From: Salvator merianae
Taxonomy: Eukaryota; Chordata; Lepidosauria; Squamata; Teiidae
DNA: 64,000 nt
Assembly: GCA_003586115.2 (NCBI GenBank)
Contig: QVOM02000116.1
Location: 39,996,128 to 40,060,127 of the forward strand
Direction: 5' to 3'
A program made the position numbers and the translations under genes. This document shows, in pieces, positions 12,055 through 24,024 of this stretch. Position 1 is the first letter of the stretch. Each line of letters begins with the position of its first letter. Under the pieces are notes generated by a model. It had not been told where the DNA came from and made no database searches. It saw only the letters and a list, made by a program, of their open reading frames with translations.

Positions 12055-12800
12055 ATATTAATGGCAAACATCAAAAAGTTGCTGAAATTCCTTAAAGGCA
12101 TACCAGCCAAACCGTCACAGTTCTCTTACAGCATACCCTCCAGCATCATCCCGGAAGAAGATCGCAATCATGGCAGCTTACCTTTCCTCTTGTGATGAGG
12201 CAATGGAGATGCTTACGAAGAGGAGAGTCAGGGACTAGAAACAGAACCTCATGTTCAGTGGGTTTCTGCCTGGCTCCTTCTGAACTCCAGTGGACATCCT
12301 GGTGTTGTGGGCAGACCTTTGTAATTCTGCTACTGGGCATACTGGGAAAGTATCCTTTTACTTTGAACACATGTCTACACATTGATTGTTTTTTTCTTGG
12401 ATTTTTTTTTCTTGGCCAGATTTTGATGAGAAGAATTTGTTACTACTAGACTTGAATGAACTGCTTTCATTTTGCATGAACTGTTCCTGCTAGAAAGATA
12501 CAACATCAATAGATACAATCTGTAAGCCACTTCAATTTGCATTGTGAATGTGTATACATAGTCTATATTGTATATGCTTTTACTGGGTTTGGTGTGTGTG
12601 GTATTTTTAATTTGATGATACACATTGACCTGTTGTAATTAGAGTTATATTATAGACATATATTTTCACTGTTGCTACAGTTTTGTCTGGCGTTTTTTTG
12701 TGTCATTTGGAACCCTCATTTCCCTTCATCTGCCTCCTTGCAAGGAGACAGGGCTTTTAAAAATATTATGTTCTTCTTCCCCAATTGATGTTGAAGAGTC

Positions 12801-13085
12801 TAGAGATGTGCAAAACAGGTTTGAATTAAAAACTGTTCATATCAGAGAAAAGGTGTTAAGTTCAAGTTCAAATTGAACACCTTGCCTGTTTGAAGAAAAA
12901 GTATGAAATTGAACTGAATAAAGGGATGTTTGAACTAATGGACTGGAACCACTTTGTTTGAATAAAATTCTCATCGAAAGGGGGTGGGGAGAAAAGTTTG
13001 AGTTACGACTGAACACCCTGCCTGTTTGAAAAGAAAGTTCAAAATGCTTATGTACCTTTGATTGAAATAAGGAAACGTTTCCTCT
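12801..13085 (+). mobile_element. DNA-transposon relic, family H (GATGTGCA type)
   Basis: It begins TAGAGATGTGCAAAACAGG. Family members at 31902 (TAGGGATGTGCACGAA), 46519 (TAAAGATGCACAAATTTG) and, on the minus strand, 22583 (TAAGAATGTGCTGAACTG) share this left end. The interior is a run of TTGAA/TTCAA words. Within it GAACACCTTGCCTGTTTGAA at about 12874 recurs at about 13012 as GAACACCCTGCCTGTTTGAA. There is no coding content, and the right end is uncertain. Confidence 0.5.
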
Positions 13086-13127
13086 TCCCATGTTCGATTA
13101 TCATCTCAGTATCTTATTATTTTTAAC

Positions 13128-13203
13128 ATGTTTATTTTATATTTTGTTTTCTATGGTGCTACCTGCCCTGAGACCTTTGGGTATAGAATGGGATAAATAA
13201 ATA
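13128..13203 (+). repeat. Retroposon 3' tail
   Basis: This stretch has CTACCTGCCCTGAGACC, TTTGGGTATAGAATGGG and then ATAAATAAATAG. It is the typical AT-rich terminus of squamate LINE/SINE families. It is a short 5'-truncated fragment, and the parent family cannot be named. Confidence 0.5.
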
Positions 13204-13688
13204 GCAGAGTTCTACTTCTATAAACTGATGTGGGCTGTATTTCCACTTACTGTCCCAGATGCTTCCTGGGAGGAATTTCAGGTATTACATTTTTACTTTT
13301 GGTGACACAATGCACATGCAGGAGATTGTGATGCCTGCTCAGGTTGCCTCTGGAGATGTTGCACAATTGCATGCCAATGATGAGTGCCTTACCCACAGCT
13401 TTGCCAGGTGCCTGCATGTGCTAAAGTATATACTAGGATGCACCCAGTGATGCAGTGGAGTGGACGTGTCAATAGAGGCACCAACCTCCAGATGCCTCTC
13501 CTCTTGGCTGTGGATACACAGATGTAGCCTGCCATATCTAGGCTCCAATGTACAATTAAACACACAAACAGGACAAAGCAAGCCATACCAGAGCACAGGC
13601 ATCTAACTTTATAATAAATGATAGAAGTGCCATATTTAAGTGGTGTAAAACACAAAAAATCCACCAGAAATCTTGAGAGGAACAAACA

Positions 13689-13690
<2 letters not shown>

Positions 13691-13722
<32 letters not shown>
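13691..13722. repeat. Microsatellite (GA)n
   Basis: An uninterrupted run of 16 GA units. Confidence 0.95.
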
Positions 13723-13726
<4 letters not shown>

Positions 13727-16094
13727 TTTCCTTCCTGTATAGGTATATGAAAAGAATCCACTACTTCAGTAGTGGAGAAGGGGGAATTTCTTCACATGTA
13801 ACTTGTAATGAAATCTACATCTGCTGAAATCCTCTTTTTGACAAAACTAACAATGGTGTAAGAGATCTTTCCCCACTTCTGTGAGGCTGCAGAATTCAAT
13901 CTGACCCAGTAGGACATGTCTTACAACACCCTGGTGAGCCAGTTTTAGTTCACTGGCCTGCAATCTGACATGAAAATATGGCAGTGCTCCAGCAGGTAGA
14001 GCAATAACTCCATATGCTTGTTCTGGCCAGGGACATGTAATGGATTGGCTGGATGCGGCCCAAGTATGGCAGATAAGATCTCTGTTCATAGAAGCAACTC
14101 AGTATTCTTCAGTAGTACAAAGAAACTAAATACGTATTGCTGATGGGCACTGTAATGAAAGAATAACAGCAGTCTGGATGGATAAATCACGTCTAGTATC
14201 TCTTTATTGTTGTTATAGTGAAAAGTGCAATACAGTTTAATATAGTCTATTGACAGGTCAGTGGAAGTGCCAATGAAATGGTATTGAAGCAGCAGGACCC
14301 CTCCAGTATAGACCATCCAATAGATGACCTGGACCAGTTGAGCAGGAGGGAGCACAGCTGAAGCACTTTATACTACATTCTTCTTCTTCTGATCTTGCTG
14401 CACCTCCAGAGTGCAGACTGCATGTATTTGGCAGTGCTTGACAGCAGTGTCATGGGAGTGGATACCTGCAGGGTATTTTTTACTGCATTTGAACTTGATC
14501 TTAGGCACCATCCAAACAGAGCCCTTTACAGGGTTGGATAGAGCTGACTTGCCTGCAACCTGGCATGCAATGTGAGGACTGGAGACAAGACACGTGCACA
14601 CAGTTTCAAGACAGCACTGCACACTTCCTGGGTTGTCTGCACAAGGGGAACTCTGTTCATATGGACCAAGTGCACAGGAAGGGAGGTGGCGCTAAATTCC
14701 TAGTGGTTGGCACGATGGAGAGGGAGACACCCAAATGCCCTCCCTTATACTGACTCCTTTTTTTAAAAAAAGTTTTATTAAAGTTTCCATAAGACACAAA
14801 ATACAGCAATAAATCCAGAGGAAGAAAAAAATAGTGAAAAAGACAAAGAAAGACAAAGACAAAAGGGATACATAAAGAAAGGACTAACTCCTGAATCATC
14901 AAACAAAATGGCACAGGTCAGCCTTGAGTAGGCAGGTGGTTCTAGTGTTATAGTGGGAGGGACAAGGTGCAGTCTCCTTGCTGATTGGTTAATCAACAAA
15001 ACAAACTGTCCAATTGCGTTTGATAGTGGTTCACTCACTGGGGCAGACAACCCATCCCTCCTCTTGTTCTGGGACCTTTTTGCTGCTGATACAGGCACCA
15101 AACGATGGCTTTATTTTGGTGCTTGATTTTACATCTGCTCCCTTCAATGGCTTTTCTGGGACCTGAAGCTTGCAACATGTCAGAAAGAGAACATAGGTAT
15201 CTGGCAATGCCAGTCTAACTTCTGGCAAAACTGGCAGCACATTTCTTTTTATATATAATGCATCTGAATGGCTCCTTTGTTTTGTTTACTAATTGATCAT
15301 CATAGTTCCTGTTTACAGATAGTGACTAGAACCTGTCACCTGAAAGCCATAAAATGAGTCTGAGATAAAAGTGGTTCTTCAGTCTACATTTTTGCATCTA
15401 GTGGACTATACCACTAAAACAAAATGATTATTTAAATGAAAACCATGTGTGGCAAAACTGTTTTCGGCTTTGAAGCTGTTTGAGTTTATCTAGTTACTGT
15501 GGCAGGCCACACATAGGCATGCACTCACACGCACAGAGTTTAAAAAGATATAACCAATGAAGCTTGACAAAGAAGTGATAGAAATGCACATACAGAGAGC
15601 CAGTTTGCAAGGCAAATGGACTTATTATTGCCCTTCAATAACAGTTATCTAACTGATGGACTTAAAACAGGATAGAAATGGGAACGCCTAGATATGCCAG
15701 AAATGCAGAATAGGACTTTTGTACTTATAAAAGTGGTTGTGGAAACAAAAGATACATAAAAATAAAAGTAGAGATAATGCAGACTCCTGGTTTTGGCAGG
15801 TATAGTGTTTGGGGGAAAATGTGTGGTTATCAATTACAGAAAATTACAGGTTCTTTTATAATAATTTAGGAAATGTCTTCTAAAACCGAAGGCTCTTCAT
15901 AATGTGAAGCTGCTATTCACTGGTTTTACTTTCTCATCTATTGATTCAAGCTCTCTAGTAGTTGACATATATTGTTAATGCTCTTCTTTTGGTGAAGCAC
16001 TGGGCTGAAAACTAAGCCAATTTGAGGTCTTCTGAGATGATATTCTTAGAAAGCAGGGATGAAAAAAATACCATTGTCCTTTGTGTAACATGAA
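13723..16094. other. Non-genic stretch
   Basis: No gene or complete repeat is recognised. A T/A-rich retroposon-like tail is at 14757-14785 (TTTTTTTAAAAAAAGTTTTA). A TAGGTATCTGGCAATGCCAG-like short palindrome lies near 15197. The reading frames here are short and overlapping and lack motifs. Confidence 0.4.
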
Positions 16095-16199
16095 TTTGCT
16101 TTCATATGGTTGGTAAAATGTAACTTTCATCTGCTTAAGGCAATTTCAGAAATTTTCAGTAATTTGAGTTGGCCTCTATGATGACATTGGTAGACTGGA
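16095..16199. repeat. Interspersed repeat, family I, copy 2
   Basis: TTTGCTTTCATATGGTTGGT and AAAATGTAACTTTC match copy 1 at 4275. ATTTTCAGTAATTTGAGTTG followed by GCCTCT matches copies 1 and 3. The class is unknown. Confidence 0.5.
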
Positions 16200-16343
16200 C
16201 CACTCCCCCACAATGCAACTGGCATGCTGATAGACCAGGTCTCCCCTCTACAGTACCACTGTCCATATGTATTATTCATTTGCATTTCTATCACACCCTA
16301 TATGCTAAGGTCTCAGAGTGAGTTAATCAACGTAATAAAACAC

Positions 16344-16610
16344 AGGCTGTGTCCAGACAAGGCCTAAAATGTGGGCTATTTGGGGATTGCCACACATATC
16401 TGGGATTGCCAAAGGTATCAACTCCCAACCTGGGTTTACCTGGAATAGTGATATGGGCTTACCTGTCTGGACATTTGTACCTGGGATCCATGTTGGTGGA
16501 AATGGCCACTCCGCATACTGATTGAGCACTTCCAGGTATTTCATGCCATCATGGGAGCAAGCACCCAGACAGGTAAGGGCCCAGACTTGCCCCATGCTTT
16601 TGCCCTGCCA
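16344..16610. mobile_element. MITE-like repeat, family G, copy 1
   Basis: It begins near AGGCTGTGTCCAGACAAGG and ends near CAGACAGGTAAGGGCCC. It shares several blocks in the same order with 35857-36235: GGGATTGCCA, ATAGTGATAT, CTTACCTGTCTGG, CTTCCAGGTATTT/CTTCTGGGTATTT, GGAGCAAGC/GGAAGCAAGC, and GGTAAG(G/T)GCCCA. End structure suggests a DNA transposon. No target duplication could be confirmed. Confidence 0.5.
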
Positions 16611-16639
16611 TTTGGCAGGGATGGGAAGAGGCAATTGCA

Positions 16640-16935
16640 TTTTCCTCTCACAGTTTATTAAAACCATATGTAATTGTGTCTGAAAGGGAAGGGCATGCTA
16701 TCCCTTTAGCCAAAGACTGCGATAAGAAGTGTGTCTTTATCATATGTGTAAATGTTTGTAGTCATGGGGCAAGATTTACCTCAGAGAGGAGGTCATTCCA
16801 CAACCTTGGGGACCTCACAGAGAGGGCTTCTCACATGCCTCTGTACCTATTTCTGCTGATAGTAGTGAAACCACCAAGGGATCTTAACAGATGGATAGGT
16901 GTAGAAGGGAACAGGTGTGCCTTTAGTGGTCCTGC
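16640..16935. repeat. Ancient interspersed repeat, squamate type
   Basis: CAGAGAGGAGGTCATTCCAC, AACCTTGGGGACC and AGAGAGGGCTTCTCACATGC follow the pattern of a widespread degenerate reptile repeat (a GAGGGCATTCCACAGCCTGG-like block, then a GAGAAGGCCCT-like block). A second copy covers 26815-27195. It is diverged, and its class is not assigned. Confidence 0.45.
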
Positions 16936-18780
16936 CTTCTGTGATGCCATGAGTGTACACTGGCAGACTTGGCCTCATTTCTGTGGTGCCATTGATTTTT
17001 GTTGGTAGACAGAGCCTCCAAGATTCCCCCAACAAAATTACAGTATGCACAAAGCTCATCTTTCTGCAAGAGAATAATCAGAGACTTACCAGCTGGTGCA
17101 GCAAAATGCTGCATCTTTACAGATACTTGTATTTTCCTGAAAGTTAAGCTGCCAGTCATGCAAGGGCCCCTGAAGTCAAACTCAGGATGCTCACTGCATG
17201 AGTGATAAAGAAGAGAGAGCCGTGGTGACCTCTCAGAAGTTCATTTTGGTATAGTGTCAAAGGAGCCCTGCCAGATGTGCAGTTGCCAGAAAGAAAGTGT
17301 GGACATCCTGTCTTCCCAATCAATTGGATTTTTTGGGATGGTAGACTGGCAATGTTCCAGCATGGCATCAGACCTGTCTGCCAGTCTTACCATGATGCCA
17401 GCATTTTGCTGGCATTTAAAGCACATTTGTAGACAGTCCAAGCTATGATTATTTTAATGCCACATATTCATTCAGAAGCTGCCTTTTCTTGATAAAGCAG
17501 TGCACTATTTCTATTTCATGGCACAACTTTAACTTACCAGATACCAAAAGACTTTTGCAAATTTGTCAACTAAAATGAAGCAAACTATGTCTCAGAATTT
17601 TGAGAACTGTGATCTGCCATGCTACAGTCACTAGGAAACATCGGTCGGCAAGTCATCATGTGAACAGTAATAATGTAAGTCAGTCATGAAACTAAAAGCC
17701 AATGAGCTGCTATATTGTTTATTATGTTTGAGGTATTAATAGAATCCTCATTGTCAAACCTCTGTAACATGCAGTAGCTCACTGCGATCATATCTCTCCT
17801 GAAGATAAAATGGCTTAGAAGCTGCTATCAAGCATAATATTATAAACTGGAATTACCAAATGATCAGATAAGTAGGGGATGTTAAAATACATAAGTACCA
17901 GCAGAAAAGGATAAAACAAATCCCCTCTTCTGTGGCCAGAATTGAAGCACCTACCCAATATTTTACAGTAGATTAAAATTACATGGTTGATTTATGATTT
18001 GGGCAAGACCATGCTGATTCTTTGCTATACTGACATCCAGGTCACGTCTCCACAGACTGGAAGAGGTGGCAAAGCATCTTCTGTCAACATGACCCCCATT
18101 TGCAATGGCAACCATGCTACCCCACTACTCAGTGTGGTCAGCAGTCGAGGCACCATTTATGGAGGGCATGATTTTCGTGACCTCAAAGAAGGTGCCACAA
18201 TCATAAACAGAGATGAGGAATTGTCATTTTCAGTGGCAATAGTGATGTTTCCTGCAGGCACTTGGGAAGAAGCCACGCCCATTCTTAAGGGGAAACTCAG
18301 TTTCAGTTTCAACATACTTGATTTTGGGGGGGGGGAAGGGTACAACTTCATCTGAATATTGATATCATCCTAAAAGTTTTGAGAGAGGCATCTAATGTCT
18401 TAGACTGCAACAACACAACTGGACAATACTTGCTCCTGTCTTAGAGGTAGTGTATGCAGTATTTTTACACCATGTACCTCACAGCTCACTATCTTTGAAG
18501 CTGGGAGTACTTTTTGCTGTGATGGAAAGGGGTCCTGAAGGTGGCCATTTTCATTGTGTCCAAAAATACTGCTGGGTAGAGCATGGGCCATGTAAATCAC
18601 CTGTACAGTTGCTGTCTATATGACAATGGTTAGCACCCTCAGGATTGTTCTTCCCAAGGGCATTTTCCAGCCTTTGGAGGTGTGTTGCATGCTCAGAGCA
18701 TTGTTGGTGTGCAGCTGCCATGCTTTTGGGGCCTTCAATGGATGTTTTATCTCATCCACATGGTTGTGCCCCTAGTCAGC
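16936..18780. other. Non-genic stretch
   Basis: No exon or complete mobile element is recognised. Small inverted words occur around 17290-17420 (CTGGCAATG / CATGATGCCAG-type). A 10-base poly-G run sits at about 18327. Overlapping short frames have no domain content. Confidence 0.4.
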
Positions 18781-18920
18781 TAAGAAAGAAGAAGAAGAAG
18801 AACTTGGTTTTTATATGCCGCTTTTCTTGGCCGAAGCTGACTCAAAGTGACTTACAAGGATATTTTTCGCCTGAAGGCTTACATCTGTCTATCTTCCGCA
18901 TCACACAATGTGATGCTCCC
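18781..18920 (-). repeat. SINE 3' part with (GAA)n tail
   Basis: AAGAAGAAGAAGAACTTGG then TTTTTATATGCCGCTTTTCT is the 3' end, in reverse, of a very common squamate SINE whose tail is (TTC/GAA)-rich. A GACTCAAAGTGACTTACAA block follows, as expected. It stops where the next SINE begins, so the second element was probably inserted into or beside it. Confidence 0.6.
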
Positions 18921-19117
18921 TATTTATTTATTTATTATTTATTTATTTATTGGATTTGTATGCCGGTCCTCTCTACTTGCTTTCGAACAGCTAGGTTGGC
19001 TGGAGCTAAGAGGCCAGAAGAGGGCGCTCATCCCCTCTACACGGCAGACAGGGGCCTTGAACTCTGATCCTCCTATTGAAAGATCAGTGCCTTAGCCTTC
19101 TGCACCACCGTGCCTCC
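18921..19117 (-). repeat. tRNA-derived SINE with (AATA)n tail
   Basis: Read on the minus strand from 19117: GGAGGCACGGTGGTGCAGA, then AGGCTAAGGCACTGATC, then a B-box-like GAGTTCAAGGCCCC. The body has TTAGCTCCAGCCAACCTAGC, TGTTCGAAAGCAAGTAG and an AATAAATAAATAAATAAT-type tail ending at 18921. Head, body and tail are all present, so the copy is nearly full length. The body words match a widespread squamate tRNA-SINE as I know it. Its simple tail is intact, which suggests moderate age. Confidence 0.7.
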
Positions 19118-21914
19118 TTTTAAGGGCCACAGTAACTTTCCAAACCTTAAGATAATGTTTTCAGTTAGGATTGTAGCTGGGTTGGAATGGATCCCCACCA
19201 AAGAAAGCATGATGGGTCTCCACACAGTGTGGATGGGGACCAGAAATAAGGTGCTATGATAAACTGTCAATTGCTAGGCAAGCTGGATATGCCTGGTCCA
19301 GCAGGCTGGCTGTAGCAGTTTCTGGGGTACCTTTAGCTGCTGGACCCCTGCCAAAGGTCAGTCTCACCTCAATTGGAGGTTTTTATAAATTCTATTCCCA
19401 GGTGTGATTGAGGACCTGAAGACAGTTTCTATTGCCTGCTTCAAAAGAGAGAGATGGAGAGACAAAAGGAACATTTTTGCTCTTTCATGAATGTATAAAT
19501 ATCACCTTTGTTTTGACCAAATTAAGTCTCTCCCAACCTTTCCTTATCTGGATCTTTATCTGAGCCATGTCCTGACATGGCAGAGATATGACATTATCTG
19601 AGACTGATAAAAAGAAGGCAACCAGCTGCACCTTCTCGAGCACAGCTGGCTTGTCAACTGAATGCTTTCATTGACTCCTTCATCTTACAAAATCTACAAG
19701 AGAAGTCTCTCACTGTCTCTCGCTCTCTGCCCCTCTCTGTATAGGTTCAAATTAATAAAAACATTGTTCTTTGCTCTGCAGGATGTGAAAGGGCAGAATT
19801 AATGCAACATTAATATTGTCACTGCTACAAAGGTGAATAGTCAAGTCTCCAGCTGGCTACATAACACTGACTTGAATGTTAGGAAGGGAAGCTGTTGGTC
19901 TTTGAAAGGTGGCTGGTTCTCCTCTGTATTTTCTTCTTCTAAAATAGGAATAAAATAGCTTTTTGACTGACATAGGAAAGAATGCAATGAACCTTTCCCC
20001 AGGAGACACTAAGGGTTTTGGCAAATCAAAACTTTCCTCAAACTTTATGCAAAGTTTGAAATTATCCACATGACACCCTTCACAATTTGCAAAAGTTTGC
20101 ACTAAATGCTCTTTTGCTTCTCATCTGCTTTTACAGAATTTCACACAGGTCATAGTTCAGTTTGCACTGTTTTCATTCATGCAGATTTGCTATTATGCAT
20201 TTGAGTAATATGCAGGCTACAGATAAATGAGAACATATTTTGGCTTCAGATTCCCCAGGCTATTGAGCTGAGTTTTACAAAATACTGTAAAACAGTGCCT
20301 TCAGTCCCCACTCCCCAAAGTCACTCTAGCAAGATACCATGTTTGATGATATCAACAGTCACGTGAGAGAAGAAGAACAAAAAAGGGCTGCATTTCCTCT
20401 ATCCTAAAAAAAAAGATAATCCATGGGTGGCCAAAATACTCTCAATGTCATACCCATGTCTGAAGCCAGACTGAAAAAAGCCTAGAAAACCCATGTTCTC
20501 TAAGCATATCTGCAGCTGAATAGCCACCACTCTCTTCAACAACGTGTACCCTAAAAGCTATTTAATACATCTGATCCAGTGAGGTCCTTTCAAGGAGCTT
20601 CTTTAAGTGCCGCTGCCCCTTATTCCACCTTCATGAAGGCATTATCAGTTCCACCTGGCTATCTCTCAATAGCTGTAATGGGTAAAAGGCCAGGGAACAA
20701 ATGTCCGGCCAAACCTGCAGGCAGGTTGATCACTTTCTCAGGCTGCAGTAATTGAAACTGGTTGAAAACGCGGGGACCAGATGATGTTGCAGATACTTCC
20801 ACTGAACTACATCTGTCTATGGAGTTCAATTATATATGAACCTGAGCAACTTTGTCCTGAAATGTCTTGCCAGTTTATCATATCAATCCTCCAAATTCTT
20901 ATGGCTAGATAACATTAGACCCTTAAGCAACTACAAAAGCTCTGTTGGCTGGCCAGCCAAGAATGCAGTGGTGGCAGAGAAGTAGGTTGGCTTCGCCACT
21001 GCCACTACTGCCACACGGTATGTACAATAATGCTCTCTTAGCTGTCTCAGTCAGATTCACATAGAGCTTTACAAAGTTTGGAGACACATAAGCCTCTCAC
21101 CTTGATCCTTCTCTTTATTGAATTATCTGGGAGTAAAAGGAACAGAGCCAGATTGTGCAATCTATAATGTAGTGGACAGTAAAAAGATATAAAAAATACA
21201 CCCCAGACTGTATCTGCAATGAGTTATTGTACCTCGAGTACATGAGGGCTTGACCATAAACACATCAGTCTACCTGTAGATTGAGAGCTTCATTTAAAAA
21301 TAAGGAAAGAGAAGACCTGAAAAAATGCCAAAAAATCTATAATGTAGCCACTGCAGCAGCAACAACAAAAAGCTAAAAGGGATTAAAAATATATCAGATC
21401 ACAATTTTTCCCCACTGTCCCAAAATAGGCACCTAACAAATAAAGACCTCAAATTACTTCTGTGTGACCACTGTCCAAGGCCACTGTTTAAGTAGCTGCC
21501 TGGTCCACCTCAGCAGTCTAGGAGTACCTGCTTCAGCTGAAGTTTCCTTTTCTTCTCTACTGCCCCTAGGACAGAAAGTGCCAAAACAATCACTTTTTCT
21601 GGCTTGCTTTTCAATATTTGGGAATGAGAGCTATTATGTTTTTCTTTTTCTAAAAGTGAGCTGGACATGAAGTAACTCACCCACGGCTGCAGGATATTTG
21701 CAATGTACCTGAGATCTGAATGTGGTCCACAGGGAAAAATTTGATTTGAAATCTGTTAGCGTAGAAAATCTTGCTGTAAATGTTTAATATCCTATAGTTG
21801 TGTTTTGTTGGCTTTGTTTCTACCAACAACAAACTGAAAGGCTGAGTGTTGCCAAGATTGTAGCCAAGATAGGGCCACCAAGAAGCAAGAGAAGTGTATC
21901 AAGACCCTCAACAG
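19118..21914. other. Non-genic stretch
   Basis: Mostly unique sequence. Around 19690-19780 a CT-rich run followed by AATTAATAAAAACATTG looks like a polyadenylation-type or LTR-like end, but no matching partner is visible. 20400-20720 resembles a diverged reptile repeat (GGAGCTTCTTTAAGTGCCGC). No coding exon is supported. Confidence 0.35.
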
Positions 21915-21985
21915 CTACAGAATTTATTTTATTTATTTCTATCTTGCTCTACACCTGAAGGTCTTAGGGTGGGTCACAATAAAAT
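21915..21985 (-). repeat. Retroposon 3' tail, minus strand
   Basis: TTTATTTTATTTATTTCTAT followed by CTTGCTCTACACCTGAAGG and TCTTAGGGTGGGTCACAAT is the reverse of the common squamate LINE/SINE terminus. Similar tails are at 26815 and 56300. Confidence 0.5.
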
Positions 21986-22044
21986 CACTGTAAATACAGG
22001 TAAAGATCCCAAGCCTCTTGTTTCTTTACCACTCCACTCAACTA

Positions 22045-22215
22045 AGATGATTCATAGACTCCTGGTGGTAGCTGGAGATGGGAGGGACCACTGCTGGGAG
22101 CAAGATGGAAGATCAAACCAGCTTTCTGTCTCTTCTCCATTTCCTCATGCAAGAAGTTTCATAGTTTTCTAGTGGCAGTTGCAGGAGGGAGGGCTCACCC
22201 CTGGGAGCAAGATGG
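22045..22215. repeat. Imperfect tandem duplication, unit about 105 bp
   Basis: ATTCATAGACTCCTGGTGGT with ACTGCTGGGAGCAAGATGG (from about 22050) recurs as TTTCATAGTTTTCTAGTGGC with CCCCTGGGAGCAAGATGG (from about 22156). The two units differ at many positions, so the duplication is old or belongs to an unidentified repeat. Confidence 0.5.
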
Positions 22216-22258
22216 CAGAGCAATCCACAGAACACATTGGCTATGTGTCCCAGGAATG

Positions 22259-22583
22259 TGGTTCAGTTCAAATCAAACCAAATCATGTGCAGTTTGGTAC
22301 AAATTTGAACCAGCTTCAGGCAGTTTGTTGTGAACCTCAGACCAGGTTGAACAACTTCACTGCCCAAAGCCAAGGGTTAAAAAATTAAAAGCCGTTTAAA
22401 AAGCAAAATAATGATGAACTTGAACCAGTTCAATTCAGACTAGGTGGTTTCACCTCCTTGATTTGGTTTAAATTCAAATTGACTCTTCAAACCAGCAGGG
22501 TGGTTCAGTTTCAATTCACACTGGCCAAACCTCTCAATTTAAATTGATTTGGTTTGAAAATGAAGCAGTTCAGCACATTCTTA
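22259..22583 (-). mobile_element. DNA-transposon relic, family H, minus strand
   Basis: Read on the minus strand it starts TAAGAATGTGCTGAACTGC, then TTCATTTTCAAACCAAATC, followed by a long run of TTGAA/TTCAA and GGTTTG words. This is the family seen at 12801, 31902 and 46519. No coding capacity. The far end is approximate. Confidence 0.5.
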
Positions 22584-23039
22584 GTGTCTCCACTCCCCAA
22601 TGACAATGTCTGCAGGAGTGTCTTGTGGTGGCAAGGAGCACCCTATGACAAGCGCACTGCCCCAGCGAAAGGCACTGTCACCATTGGAAGTGACTTTGTG
22701 CAAAATGCATGATTTCCCACCCTTCATGAAAACACCTCAATTACCATATCATTGGGTGCCTCTATGCTCTGAAATAGAGCCATGGAGACACCTTTTGGCT
22801 CACTGAACAAGATATATTTGCCAAGGCACTTGCCCTCAGGTCCTTTCTGTGTTTGTGTGAAGATATGGTTATAGTTCAACTATGAAATTTGCTACTCTGA
22901 GATGTGGTGTTAGCCACCAACTTGGACAGCTTCCATAATGGTTTGGACAAATTCATGGAAGACGGATTGGCTATAGTTACTGGCAATAATGACAGTGCAT
23001 GTACCTTTAGTATAGAAGACAGCATGCCTCTAAAGACCA

Positions 23040-23190
23040 GTTGCATGGAGACATGAGCAAAACAGGTTATTCTACACATGTCTTGCTTGTGAGCTTCCAC
23101 GAGCAACTGGCCTGCTCTGATGAAACAGACTACTGGGCTAGATGGGCCCGTGATCTGATCCAGCAGAGCACTTCTTATGTTCTTATTAGA
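23040..23190 (+). mobile_element. CR1/L3-like LINE 3' end
   Basis: TACTGGGCTAGATGGGCCCG, TGATCTGATCCAGCAGAGCA and CTTCTTATGTTCTTATTAG form the standard 3' terminus of this LINE family, also at 7104 and 62211. Only the terminal UTR remains. Confidence 0.6.
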
Positions 23191-23809
23191 AGCCTCTCTA
23201 TGTTCTCCCCAAACTGCAGTTTTATCTGCTATGGATCCAAATACAGTTTTAGGGTAGGACAAAAGCAGGCTTCCAATAGAAGCTTTACACCACTTCCCAT
23301 TAAACGAATGCACTTTCAGAGCTTTCCTCAAGATGATAACTAACACTGCCTTTCTTTTCAGGTTAAATATTGCTTCAGCCTCCCCAAATCAGTGTGGTTG
23401 GTCACTGGGCAAAAGACTGCCTTTTGCCAACTGTGCAAAAAGGCAGAGAGAGAGGTCATTTGTCTGAGTCCTGTTTAATTCAAGAAACTCACTGTCAAGA
23501 ATTAAGTTATCTTTGACTTCTACTGTAGGGCAATTTTTATTCTTCCTGATTTGTAGCCTCCATTCATGACCTTCAGAGTTGGTAGAGCCTGAAAAGCAGT
23601 GTTTGTTTCATGTGGCATTAAGCTCAAAGGTTATTTCATACGTAAAAGAGCCTAGATCAATTCAGAAGCAAAGGTAAGGAAAAGGTATGGATACTTGCGG
23701 CTGTACATTTTTGCTTTAAATCTCTCCCAAATCTATACAGCTATGATTTATGTAGAGATCCTTCTTAAGACACACACAAAATGGGATTCAAAACACAACT
23801 TTTTAGAGA

Positions 23810-24024
23810 TTCAGTGCAACAGCCTGGTATGGTATAACAATACCATACCAGGCTGGTAAGGATTCAGTGTGGTGGTGGCCATTCACACCACACAAGTACT
23901 AAACAAGCCCTAATCCAGCTGTGGACTACTTTTTAGCAGTCCACAGCTGGATTATTCCAGGGAGGCCTTATCCCATTCTGGTGTAGTGATAGAACTGTTA
24001 CAGCCGGTAGGTGCAAAAAGGCCC
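23810..24024. mobile_element. PIF/Harbinger-like MITE, family C
   Basis: The signature palindrome CCTGGTATGG-TATAACAATA-CCATACCAGG lies at 23823-23852 near the left end. The right end reads GGTAGGTGCAAAAAGGCCC. The interior has a perfect TCCAGCTGTGGACTA / TAGCAGTCCACAGCTGGA stem region. The left terminus has decayed (ATTCAGTGCAACAG), so its boundary is approximate. ATT follows the right end and precedes the decayed left end, a possible target duplication. Confidence 0.6.

Noticed and set aside
19690..19790. Solo LTR end of an endogenous retrovirus
   Set aside because: There is a polyadenylation-like AATAAAA in a suitable context, but no TG...CA ends, partner repeat or flanking duplication were found.
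22876..23346. 156-codon minus-strand open frame
   Set aside because: It crosses a LINE 3' UTR fragment in antisense and shows no domain.
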